Of a stretch of 6,792 bases of DNA, positions 1-4,766 are shown in pieces. The notes beneath the pieces were generated by a model. The model did no database searches. It was not told the DNA's origin and saw only the letters and a program-made list of their open reading frames with translations. How positions within the stretch are numbered: the stretch's first letter is position 1; each line of letters begins with the position of its first letter. Origin of the DNA: an uncultured Collinsella sp. (GTDB lineage Bacteria; Actinomycetota; Coriobacteriia; Coriobacteriales; Coriobacteriaceae). The stretch is from the NCBI GenBank assembly GCA_937934165.1, contig CALGZX010000069.1, forward strand, positions 1 to 6,792. The letters run 5' to 3'. A program made the position numbers and the translations under genes.

Positions 1-113
1 GGATGCGACACTTGAAGTGTCCATCCTCGCAGTATCCGGTTCTCAAGGTGCACGCTCTGCGGTCCATCCGGTTCCACCGGGCCGCGCGGCAAGGAGATAT
101 ATTGCCAGACCGC
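1..113 (-). promoter_or_regulatory. rRNA operon leader or 16S-23S spacer (boxA-like), partial
   Basis: Read on the minus strand, positions 53-33 contain GCACCTTGAGAACCGGATA followed by CTGCGAGGAT. This closely resembles the boxA antitermination element (TGCTCTTTGAAAACT type) that actinobacteria carry before 16S rRNA and again before 23S rRNA, where a CTTTGAGAACTGGATA...GCGAGCAT arrangement is familiar. A near-perfect hairpin follows at 26-1, with arms GACACTT/AAGTGTC and GGATG/CATCC and one bulged C. Another (CCGGT-loop-ACCGG) lies at 68-80. The rRNA gene itself would start to the left of position 1 on the minus strand. No 16S sequence lies upstream, which favours a 16S leader over an internal spacer. 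The family match is from memory of such leaders. Confidence 0.55.
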
Positions 114-310
114 GAAGCGATGTGGGACGTCAATTCCACTCTTCACAATTCCTACACAATATATCGCTTCCTATATAAGTAATAGAAAGGCTGGTGCAGC
201 AATACTGCACGTATCAGATGATGACCCTTCGGTTAAGAGATATATAAATATCGGTCACCTGTAAGTGTCTATCTACCCGCGCTTTTGCTATATAAACCAG
301 CGCCTTAGAT
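114..310. other. AT-rich non-coding stretch, probable promoter region of the leftward rRNA unit
   Basis: No plausible gene is present here. The heptamer TATATAA occurs three times on the plus strand (172-178, 241-247, 289-295), with further ATATAT runs near 106 and 159. These stand out against GC-rich surroundings and suit a promoter region. One weak minus-strand promoter candidate pairs TAGACA (271-266) with an AT-rich -10 such as TTATAT (247-242) at 18 bp. A 6-bp hairpin GTGCAG-CAATA-CTGCAC lies at 194-210. Because the strand beyond the infC-rpmI-rplT terminator leads into an rRNA-type leader, I infer that one or more rrn promoters sit here. No single site is convincing. Confidence 0.35.
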
Positions 311-347
311 AAAAAGAGGGAGCGCCGCGCACAGCGCGACACTCCCC
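311..347 (-). terminator. Intrinsic terminator of the infC-rpmI-rplT operon
   Basis: On the minus strand, about 20 nt after the rplT stop, GGGAGTGTCGCGC (346-334) pairs with GCGCGGCGCTCCC (330-318) around a 3-nt loop. The result is 13 continuous pairs including two G-U wobbles, followed at once by TCTTTTT. It is a textbook Rho-independent terminator and closes the ribosomal-protein operon before the downstream AT-rich promoter region. Confidence 0.93.
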
Positions 348-367
348 TAGCGATTCAAGAGAATCTA

Positions 368-727
368 TTAGGCCTCGAGAGCCTTCTTGGCGATGGTAGC
401 CAGTTCGTTGAAGGACTCGATGTCCTCGTAAGCCATCTGAGCCAGGACCTTACGGTCGAGCTCGATGCCGGCAACCTTCAGGCCGTGCATGAACTGAGAG
501 TAAGAGATGTCGTTCAGGCGAGCAGCAGCGTTGATACGGGTGATCCAGAGAGAACGGATCTCGCGCTTCTTGTTGCGGCGATCACGATACTGATACTGCA
601 GGGAGTGCTGGACCTGCTCTTTAGCATGCTTGTAAGTACGCGAAGCGGCACCGTAGTAACCCTTCGCACGGTGCATAACGGTACGGCGCTTCTTCTTGGC
701 GGCAACAGCGCGCTTAATACGTGCCAT
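368..727 (-). CDS. rplT: 50S ribosomal protein bL20
   Basis: The product is 119 residues, normal for bL20 (about 117-120). It binds 23S rRNA and is needed early in 50S subunit assembly. The basic N-terminal arm begins MARIKRAVAAKKKRRTV, followed by RAKGYYGAASRTYKHAKEQV and the family signature NKKREIRSLWITRINAAAR near residues 52-70. A globular C-terminal domain (LNDISYSQFMHGL, then IELDRKVLAQMA) completes it. The ATG is preceded by AGGAG at about 10 nt. It is the last gene of infC-rpmI-rplT, 46 nt after rpmI, with a terminator just beyond its stop. In E. coli and Bacillus subtilis bL20 represses its own operon by binding mRNA. Whether it does so here is not shown, although the infC leader contains a terminator (see that entry). 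Confidence 0.97.
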   Translation of the reverse strand: MARIKRAVAAKKKRRTVMHRAKGYYGAASRTYKHAKEQVQHSLQYQYRDRRNKKREIRSLWITRINAAARLNDISYSQFMHGLKVAGIELDRKVLAQMAYEDIESFNELATIAKKALEA

Positions 728-773
728 GTTCTATCAACTCCTAGACGGTAAAACGAAAAACGGGAACGCGAAC

Positions 774-965
774 TTAGGCGAGACGCGACTTGATGACCTT
801 GCGGTCGGCAGCGGCGATCTCGGTCTCCTGACGGAAGCCACGCTTACGCTTGGTGGACTTCTTGCTCAGGATGTGGCTCTTGAAAGCCTTGGCGCGCATA
901 AGCTTGCCGGTACCAGTCTTGCGGAAACGCTTCTTGGTGCCGCTGTGGGACTTCATCTTAGGCAT
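774..965 (-). CDS. rpmI: 50S ribosomal protein bL35
   Basis: The product is 63 residues, the usual size for bL35 (about 64-66), a small and very basic protein of the large ribosomal subunit. It starts MPKMKSHSGTKKRFRKTGTG, the conserved N-terminal signature of the family, and continues with KAFKSHILSKKSTKRKRGFR, which contacts rRNA. A clear AAGGAG ribosome binding site lies 6 nt before the ATG. The gene sits between infC (32 nt upstream) and rplT (46 nt downstream), the order seen in most bacteria, so the three are almost certainly one transcript. Nothing unusual is visible. Confidence 0.97.
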   Translation of the reverse strand: MPKMKSHSGTKKRFRKTGTGKLMRAKAFKSHILSKKSTKRKRGFRQETEIAAADRKVIKSRLA

Positions 966-997
966 GAAATACTCCTTAATCGGTTACAGAACACTAG

Positions 998-1552
998 TTA
1001 CTTGGTATCGCTTGCCGCTTTATCTTCATCGAAGGCGCCCTTAATCGGGGCGAGCAGCATAAGCATGTTACGGCCTTCCATCTTAGGCTTGGACTCGACC
1101 GTAGCGTAAGGCTTGAGATCCTCGGCGAGACGCTCGAGAACGTTAAGACCCTGCTCCGGGTGAGCCATCTCACGGCCGCGGAACATGATGGTGATCTTAA
1201 CGCGTGCGCCCTTCTTGAGGAAACGCAGAACGTGGCCCTTCTTGGTCTCGTAATCGCCAACGTCGATCTTGGGTCGGAACTTCATTTCCTTAACCTCGAC
1301 CTTGGACTGGTTCTTGCGAGCGGCCTTGGCCTTCATGGCCTGCTGGTACTTGAACTTACCGTAGTCCATGACCTTGCAGACCGGCGGCTCCGCGTTGGGA
1401 GCGATCTCGACCAGGTCGAGACCCTGATCGTCGGCGACGCGCTGGGCATCGCGGATGGCGAACAGGCCGAGCTGAGAGCCATCGACGCCAATCAAACGGC
1501 ACGAAGATGCAGTTATCTCGTCGTTGATGCGGGTGTCATCAGACTTAGCTAT
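998..1552 (-). CDS. infC: Translation initiation factor IF-3 (probable AUA start)
   Basis: IF-3 binds the 30S subunit, keeps 50S off and checks the start codon and initiator tRNA. From the AUA start there are 184 residues. The N-terminal domain begins near TRINDEI. The family signature around PPVCKVMDYGKFKY is at about residues 56-69, and a lysine-rich linker follows. The C-terminal domain carries KEMKFRPKIDVGDY, FRGREMAH and KPKMEGRNMLMLLAP. I place the start at AUA (1552-1550) because GGAGGT lies 7 nt upstream. The in-frame ATG at 1567, five codons earlier, overlaps that ribosome binding site and has only a T-run before it. Rare AUU/AUC/AUA starts are a known hallmark of infC and let IF-3 repress itself by discriminating against non-AUG starts. 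If the ATG were used, the product would be 189 residues. It is the first gene of infC-rpmI-rplT and follows a leader with a terminator. Confidence 0.95.
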   Translation of the reverse strand: MAKSDDTRINDEITASSCRLIGVDGSQLGLFAIRDAQRVADDQGLDLVEIAPNAEPPVCKVMDYGKFKYQQAMKAKAARKNQSKVEVKEMKFRPKIDVGDYETKKGHVLRFLKKGARVKITIMFRGREMAHPEQGLNVLERLAEDLKPYATVESKPKMEGRNMLMLLAPIKGAFDEDKAASDTK

Positions 1553-1559
1553 TTTCCCT

Positions 1560-1565
1560 ACCTCC
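1560..1565 (-). promoter_or_regulatory. infC ribosome binding site deciding the AUA start
   Basis: GGAGGT on the minus strand is followed by seven bases (AGGGAAA) and then ATA in the infC frame. This is ideal Shine-Dalgarno spacing. The upstream in-frame ATG (1567-1565) overlaps the first G of the motif, so it cannot use this site. Confidence 0.8.
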
Positions 1566-1567
1566 AT

Positions 1568-1728
1568 TCATAAAAAAATAACCCGGCGCTTCTTTGCAAC
1601 CAGGTCGTACACATAGACATCCTCGGTATGAGGAAGGGAATCTAGGTTGTATGACCAGTCAGCTGCTCATTGGCGCCAAAAGGTGGGAACCCTCGGGTTC
1701 CTCTTTAGGGCATTGCGGGAACAACGCC
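1568..1728 (-). promoter_or_regulatory. Structured infC leader RNA (putative attenuator, L20-leader analogue)
   Basis: Between the likely promoter and infC lies about 160 nt of leader with several helices. These are GGAACC-CGAG-GGTTCC at 1701-1686, the palindrome TTGGCGCCAA at 1679-1670, and an intrinsic terminator just before the infC ribosome binding site. The terminator 3' arm (GCGCCGGGTT, 1589-1580) is also complementary to two upstream segments read together: AACCC (near 1699-1695) and GGCGC (1677-1673). The leader could therefore fold in two mutually exclusive ways, one of which breaks the terminator. In B. subtilis the same operon is controlled by L20-dependent premature termination in its leader. 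That this leader works the same way is inference; I did not recognise the 23S-mimic sites. Confidence 0.5.
1571..1605 (-). terminator. Intrinsic terminator in the infC leader (attenuator)
   Basis: On the minus strand ACCTGGTTGC (1605-1596) pairs with GCGCCGGGT (1589-1581) around the loop AAAGAA. This gives nine pairs with G-U wobbles and one bulged U. TA and then seven T residues (1578-1572) follow. The T-run ends only 7 nt before the infC ribosome binding site, so the terminator interrupts the leader of the operon rather than ending an upstream gene. That placement is the layout of transcription attenuation. Confidence 0.7.
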
Positions 1729-1734
1729 TTGCGA

Positions 1735-1762
1735 ATAATAACACGTACCGCGCGTTATCACA
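1735..1762 (-). promoter_or_regulatory. Candidate infC operon promoter
   Basis: On the minus strand TATTAT (1740-1735) is a reasonable -10, and TGTGAT (1762-1757) lies 16 bp upstream as a weak -35. It sits between the upstream terminator at 1796-1774 and the infC leader, where a promoter is required because that terminator would block read-through. The -35 match is poor, so this is a placement by context. Confidence 0.3.
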
Positions 1763-1773
1763 TTACGTACACG

Positions 1774-1796
1774 AAAAAGGGGGCCTTGACCCCCTT
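1774..1796 (-). terminator. Intrinsic terminator, left copy of a duplicated pair
   Basis: AAGGGGG-TCAAGG-CCCCCTT on the minus strand is followed by further T residues and CGTG. The 30-nt segment 1770-1799 is identical to 1953-1982, so this copy belongs to the direct repeat that also carries the tRNA-Leu 3' end. It would stop transcription before the infC promoter. Confidence 0.85.
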
Positions 1797-1814
1797 GAAG
1801 CGCAGGTGCATGTA

Positions 1815-1837
1815 TGGTGCCCGAGGCGAGACTCGAA
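1815..1837 (-). pseudogene. tRNA-Leu 3' fragment (TpsiC loop to CCA), att-like remnant
   Basis: These 23 nt are identical to the last 23 nt of the intact tRNA-Leu 184 bp to the right. They comprise the TpsiC loop, the 3' half of the T stem, the 3' half of the acceptor stem, the discriminator A and CCA. The rest of the tRNA is absent, so it cannot fold or function. A duplicated tRNA 3' end broken in the T loop is what tyrosine-recombinase elements leave at their far end. A collapsed tandem tRNA duplication would look similar. No integrase gene is present. Confidence 0.75.
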
Positions 1838-1952
1838 GGGCCTTCGCTCCGCGAAGCCCCGGGCTTCGGGCGCATGGCGCCCTCGCCACGCTCCGCTACA
1901 AACAGGCCACAGGCCTGTTTGCTTAACGCTCCGCGCGCTCACGCGAGTTCGG
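1838..1952. repeat. Hairpin cluster between the two tRNA-Leu 3' ends
   Basis: The 115-nt spacer is packed with short perfect inverted repeats. CTTCGC-TCC-GCGAAG lies at 1842-1856. CGAAGCCC-C-GGGCTTCG at 1852-1868 overlaps it. GGGCGC-ATG-GCGCCC is at 1868-1882. AAACAGGCC-ACA-GGCCTGTTT is at 1900-1920 and has 9-bp arms. The octamer CGCTCCGC recurs at 1845, 1889 and 1927. There is no credible coding sequence here. I cannot assign the stretch to a known repeat family. Confidence 0.7.
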
Positions 1953-2021
1953 CACGAAAAAGGGGGCCTTGACCCCCTTGAACGCTCACTTGCATGTATG
2001 GTGCCCGAGGCGAGACTCGAA
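1953..2021 (-). repeat. Direct repeat, right copy: 3' end of intact tRNA-Leu plus terminator
   Basis: This is the partner of the copy at 1770-1837. It overlaps the last 23 nt of the intact tRNA-Leu, the short trailer and the terminator. The trailer is the only variable part between the copies. Confidence 0.9.
1957..1979 (-). terminator. Intrinsic terminator of tRNA-Leu
   Basis: On the minus strand, 19 nt after the tRNA CCA end, AAGGGGG (1979-1973) pairs with CCCCCTT (1966-1960) around TCAAGG, with further T residues beyond. It is the right-hand copy of the duplicated terminator and the natural end of the tRNA transcript. Confidence 0.88.
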
Positions 2022-2085
2022 CTCGCACGTTGTTGCCAACGGTGGATTTTGAGTCCCCTGCGTCTGCCAATTCCGCCACTCGGGC
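1999..2085 (-). tRNA. tRNA-Leu (anticodon CAA)
   Basis: This is an 87-nt class II tRNA that reads UUG codons. The acceptor stem GCCCGAG/CTCGGGC is perfect and is followed by discriminator A and an encoded CCA. The D arm reads GCG...CGC with GAATTGGCAGA. The anticodon loop is CTCAAAA, giving CAA at positions 34-36. The long variable arm CGTTG-GCAA-CAACG is typical of leucine tRNAs. The T arm is GCGAG-TTCGAGT-CTCGC. The anticodon stem GGGGA/TCCAC has one G-A mismatch at 28-42. The gene begins 39 nt after the transglutaminase-like gene with no terminator between. It may be co-transcribed, or use a weak promoter whose -10 could be GATAAA (2109-2104). Its 3' end is duplicated at 1815-1837. Confidence 0.95.
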
Positions 2086-2124
2086 ACGTAATGCGTGAGT
2101 TAGTTTATCACAGCTTTCTGTTGA

Positions 2125-3558
2125 TTAGTCCGAAAATGGAACTTCGAGCATTTCGATAAGCTCAACCTTGCGCAACATCTCCCGCTTACGACATCCACGT
2201 CCGTCAACCGAGGCCTCGCCCATCTGGTTGTCATAGGGGTCCTCACGCATGCCATCGAAAGCAGGCACAAGCTCAGCCTGGAATCGATTGTTGGCCACCA
2301 TACGCCACGGGTCGAGATTGCCAAAGTAGTGACGACGACGCCACTCCTCCCCCATCCTGCGTGCCGAGGAACCAAACGATACGTCGGCGTTAAGCCACCC
2401 GGTCTGTGGCGTATAGAACTCAGCCCAATCGTGCGGCCCCACCGAATCGGGAGCAACATACAGGCCACTCTGCCAACGGGCAGGAACGCCCGCAATGCGG
2501 CACATGGTGATAAACGTGAGCGCCATAACGCCGCAATCGCCGCGGAGCGAGTGTGCACAGTCATCGGCAATAGATCCCAAAAGCAGGTACGGTGGCTGAT
2601 AGCGATAGTCAATATGCTGTGTCAGGTAATCATAGATAGCACGAGCGCGATCGAGCGGATCCTCGAGCCCGTCAATAACACGCTCCGTCAACTGTCGCAG
2701 GTACGGCGTGAACGCAATGTGCGGACGGTCCTCGGAGGTGTCCTCGGGCAGTGGCGCGTCCATACAGGGATGCGATGGGAGCGCGCCACCATAGATATCG
2801 CAATAGGCGGCATCGATGTGATAGCGATAGGTCACCGAGAATGAATGTTCAGTCGAAGATATCCAAGAGGCAGTACGAGCCGAAACGTTTTCTGAGGCAA
2901 CATTCCCCTCCGGCGTCATATCGAGAATCTCGATATGAGACTGTTGACGACAGGCGGCGGCAACGGGTAGCCACGCGCGAACAGTCTCTCCCTCCAGAGC
3001 CCCGGGGACAGACACGGATGCCTTAAGCGTGATGACGCGAGTCAACCCGTTTTGCGACTCCATCTCCCTGAGCATCTGGTTACGCAGCGCAATGCCGTCC
3101 GCAGAATCGGGACGCAGGCTAGGAACCTCCTTGGGGTACACGCGAAGCGAATCAAGGAAGTTGTCGAGAACGAACAGCTCGCCATCGATAAAGCGCCAGT
3201 CAATACGCTTACGATCAATCAGGTCGTCAAACTGCTCTTCGGTAAACTCTGGCCACTCCTCGCGAATCATCGCAATGGCTCGATCACGCGACACCGAAAA
3301 ATGAAGCGGCGTCTCGAGCATGCGATACCGCTCGGCACGAACACAAGCAGCCAGCGAAGGCTCAGGGTTCTGCTCCAAAAGGCGATCGCAAGCAGCAACA
3401 GCCTGCGTCAAATACCCGGCATCCTTAAGACGAAGAATCTCGGGCGGTAGTCCAATATCGAGATGGCGAAAATCATCACAGCAAACATCAACAGAGCAAC
3501 CAACAGGGCCCTCGTCAATAACCTTCCCATCAGAAGGCAGCACATCAATAACAGCCAT
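2125..3558 (-). CDS. Transglutaminase-like domain protein
   Basis: The product is 477 residues from the ATG at 3558, chosen because GGAG lies 7 nt upstream. An in-frame GTG six codons earlier has no such site. The C-terminal third is a transglutaminase-like (papain-fold) domain with a full catalytic triad. The Cys is C342 in LRGDCGVMALTF, followed by CRIAGVPAR; the His is H376 in GPHDWAEFY; the Asp is D392 in WLNADVS. Just before it, ITDYL-like helices (RARAIYDYLTQHIDYRY) match the usual lead-in of this superfamily. The N-terminal part (about residues 35-90, LPPEILRLKDAGYLTQAV...) is helical and TPR-like, and the middle looks like a beta-rich domain. No signal peptide or membrane segment is visible, so it is probably cytosolic. 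Bacterial members include proteases and amidases; the substrate here is unknown. It is probably monocistronic, or read into tRNA-Leu. Confidence 0.88.
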   Translation of the reverse strand: MAVIDVLPSDGKVIDEGPVGCSVDVCCDDFRHLDIGLPPEILRLKDAGYLTQAVAACDRLLEQNPEPSLAACVRAERYRMLETPLHFSVSRDRAIAMIREEWPEFTEEQFDDLIDRKRIDWRFIDGELFVLDNFLDSLRVYPKEVPSLRPDSADGIALRNQMLREMESQNGLTRVITLKASVSVPGALEGETVRAWLPVAAACRQQSHIEILDMTPEGNVASENVSARTASWISSTEHSFSVTYRYHIDAAYCDIYGGALPSHPCMDAPLPEDTSEDRPHIAFTPYLRQLTERVIDGLEDPLDRARAIYDYLTQHIDYRYQPPYLLLGSIADDCAHSLRGDCGVMALTFITMCRIAGVPARWQSGLYVAPDSVGPHDWAEFYTPQTGWLNADVSFGSSARRMGEEWRRRHYFGNLDPWRMVANNRFQAELVPAFDGMREDPYDNQMGEASVDGRGCRKREMLRKVELIEMLEVPFSD

Positions 3559-3593
3559 ACCAAAACTCCAAGTCACTAGAACGCTTGAAGTCC

Positions 3594-3622
3594 ATTGTAG
3601 CGAGATAAAAAGAAAGCCCCAA
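3594..3622 (-). promoter_or_regulatory. Promoter of the transglutaminase-like gene
   Basis: On the minus strand TTGGGG (3622-3617) and TACAAT (3599-3594) are separated by exactly 17 bp. The -10 matches the consensus at five of six positions, and the -35 keeps its TTG. Transcription would start about 29 nt before the ATG at 3558, leaving a short leader with the GGAG site. Confidence 0.6.
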
Positions 3623-3698
3623 TAAAGGAACCCTCAACACCGATAAACGGTACCTATAAAAATGAATTCAGCCTCGCAACCCTGCGGCGTTAAACAAA

Positions 3699-3790
3699 GG
3701 AAGCCCCGTCCCCAGAAACTGTTTCCTTGGCGCGACTTCTGGCGAAGCCAGGTGAGCGCAAAGGAAACAGTGTAGGGGGACGGGGCTTCC
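3699..3790 (-). repeat. 92-nt long hairpin after fba, REPIN-like and probably the fba terminator
   Basis: Three nested segments of one inverted repeat stack into a long stem. The outer arms GGAAGCCCCGTCCCC (3699-3713) and their exact complement (3776-3790) give 15 pairs. ACTGTTTCCTT (3718-3728) pairs perfectly with 3761-3771, GCGC (3730-3733) pairs with 3756-3759, and CTGGC-GAA-GCCAG caps it at 3739-3751. It starts 20 nt after the fba stop. On the minus strand the stem is followed by TTTGTTTA, so it can act as a terminator. Its size and symmetric GGGGACGGGG arms are more like a mobile REP/REPIN or MITE palindrome than an ordinary terminator. I cannot confirm other copies from this window. Confidence 0.7.
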
Positions 3791-3810
3791 GGCGGGAAGT
3801 TTAGCGACGC

Positions 3811-4677
3811 TTACGCCTTGTTGACGGAGCCAAACTCCTCCATGAGCTCCTTGGTGCGGGCAACGATGTTGTCGCGACCAGGCTTGAGGAGCTTGCGGGG
3901 ATCAAAGCCCTTGCCCTGCTGATCCTTGCCAGCCTCGATGTACTCGCGGACGCCCTTGGCGAAGACGAGCTGCAGGTCGGTGTTGACGTTGATCTTGGAG
4001 ATGCCCAGGGAGATGGCCTTCTTGATCTGATCCTCGGGGATGCCGGTGCCACCGTGCAGAACGAGGGGCAGGTCGCCGGTCTGGGCCTTGATCTCGCCCA
4101 GACGCTCGAAGGAAAGGCCAGCCCAGTCGGCGGGATAGACGCCGTGGATGTTGCCGATGCCGCAGGCGAGGAAGTCGACGCCCAGGTCAGCAATCTGCTT
4201 GCACTCAGCAGGATCAGCGAGCTCGCCGCTGGAGGTCACGCCGTCCTCGGTGCCGCCGATGCCGCCGACCTCGGCCTCGATGGACATGCCCTTGGAGTGG
4301 GCAAGCTCAACGAGCTCCTTGGTGCGGTCGAGGTTAAGCTGGAAGGTCTCCTCGTGAGAGCCGTCATACATGATGGACGTGAAGCCGGCCTCGATGCACT
4401 TGAAGCAGTCCTCGTAAGAACCGTGATCGAGGTGAAGGGCGACGGGAACGGTAACGCCCGTGGCCTCGACGGCAGCCTTGACCATGTCGGCGCAGACCTT
4501 GAAACCGCCCATCCACTTAGCGGCACCAGCGGTGCACTGAAGGATCAGCGGAGACTTGGCCTCCTCGGCGGCCTGGAGAATAGCCAGGGTCCACTCGAGG
4601 TTGTTGGTGTTGAAGGCACCGAGACCGTACTTGCCGGCCTCGGCCTTCTTGAGCATGTCTGCTGCGTTGACGAGCAT
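3811..4677 (-). CDS. fba: Class II fructose-1,6-bisphosphate aldolase
   Basis: The enzyme reversibly cleaves fructose 1,6-bisphosphate to dihydroxyacetone phosphate and glyceraldehyde 3-phosphate in glycolysis and gluconeogenesis; it is zinc-dependent and cytosolic. The product is 288 residues, normal for the FbaA-type subgroup. The ATG at 4677 has AGGAGG 8 nt upstream. The frame stays open for 89 more codons, but that extension overlaps the neighbouring gene and is not family-like. Visible motifs are AFNTNN near residue 21; LHLDHGS with zinc ligands H82/H85 region and catalytic D84; SIMYDGSH; EAEVGGIGG with E134/E136; GNIHGVYPA with H178; LVLHGGTG with H208; and the phosphate-binding KINVNTDLQ. 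The upstream region has a promoter and repeated TTGAC motifs. A long hairpin ends the gene, so it is probably monocistronic. Confidence 0.96.
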   Translation of the reverse strand: MLVNAADMLKKAEAGKYGLGAFNTNNLEWTLAILQAAEEAKSPLILQCTAGAAKWMGGFKVCADMVKAAVEATGVTVPVALHLDHGSYEDCFKCIEAGFTSIMYDGSHEETFQLNLDRTKELVELAHSKGMSIEAEVGGIGGTEDGVTSSGELADPAECKQIADLGVDFLACGIGNIHGVYPADWAGLSFERLGEIKAQTGDLPLVLHGGTGIPEDQIKKAISLGISKINVNTDLQLVFAKGVREYIEAGKDQQGKGFDPRKLLKPGRDNIVARTKELMEEFGSVNKA

Positions 4678-4717
4678 AAAAGAAACCTCCTGTAAGGTTG
4701 CTCCGATAACGCCTGTG

Positions 4718-4745
4718 ATTTTACCACGGCGCACCCGAGCATAAA
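4718..4745 (-). promoter_or_regulatory. Candidate fba promoter
   Basis: On the minus strand TAAAAT (4723-4718) is a good -10 in an otherwise GC-rich stretch. A weak -35, TTTATG (4745-4740), lies 16 bp upstream. Transcription would begin about 35 nt before the fba ATG. The weak -35 would fit an activator-assisted promoter, with the repeats at 4784-4838 lying just upstream. Confidence 0.5.
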
Positions 4746-4766
4746 CGTTCGTTTGTTCACGAATAT

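Larger units (their letters stand above)
1770..1837 (-). repeat. Direct repeat, left copy: tRNA-Leu 3' end plus terminator
   Basis: Two blocks match the right copy (1953-2021) exactly: 1770-1799, which holds the terminator, and 1807-1837, which is 31 nt covering the tRNA 3' end and the bases after it. Only the seven or eight bases between the blocks differ, and one base is lost here. The copies are offset by about 184 bp. Identity stops abruptly inside the TpsiC loop. Confidence 0.9.

Noticed and set aside
1681..1701. A T-box-like sequence (GGTGGGAACC) on the plus strand
   Set aside because: It is only a partial match to the T-box core, on the strand with no downstream aminoacyl-tRNA synthetase or amino-acid gene. 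It is better explained as part of the infC leader hairpin read backwards.
1594..2159. Overlapping plus-strand open frames across the tRNA-Leu region
   Set aside because: They run through the antisense of a tRNA, two terminators and a direct repeat, and share no recognisable protein motif. The repeat makes the translations look internally repetitive.
4054..4695. A 213-codon plus-strand frame opposite fba
   Set aside because: It is the antisense shadow of a highly expressed gene with strong codon bias. Its product has no family features.
4751..4765. A Rex-like site (TTGTTCACGAA) upstream of fba
   Set aside because: Only part of the Rex palindrome TTGTGAA-N-TTCACAA is present and the second half-site is missing, so I did not call a regulator.
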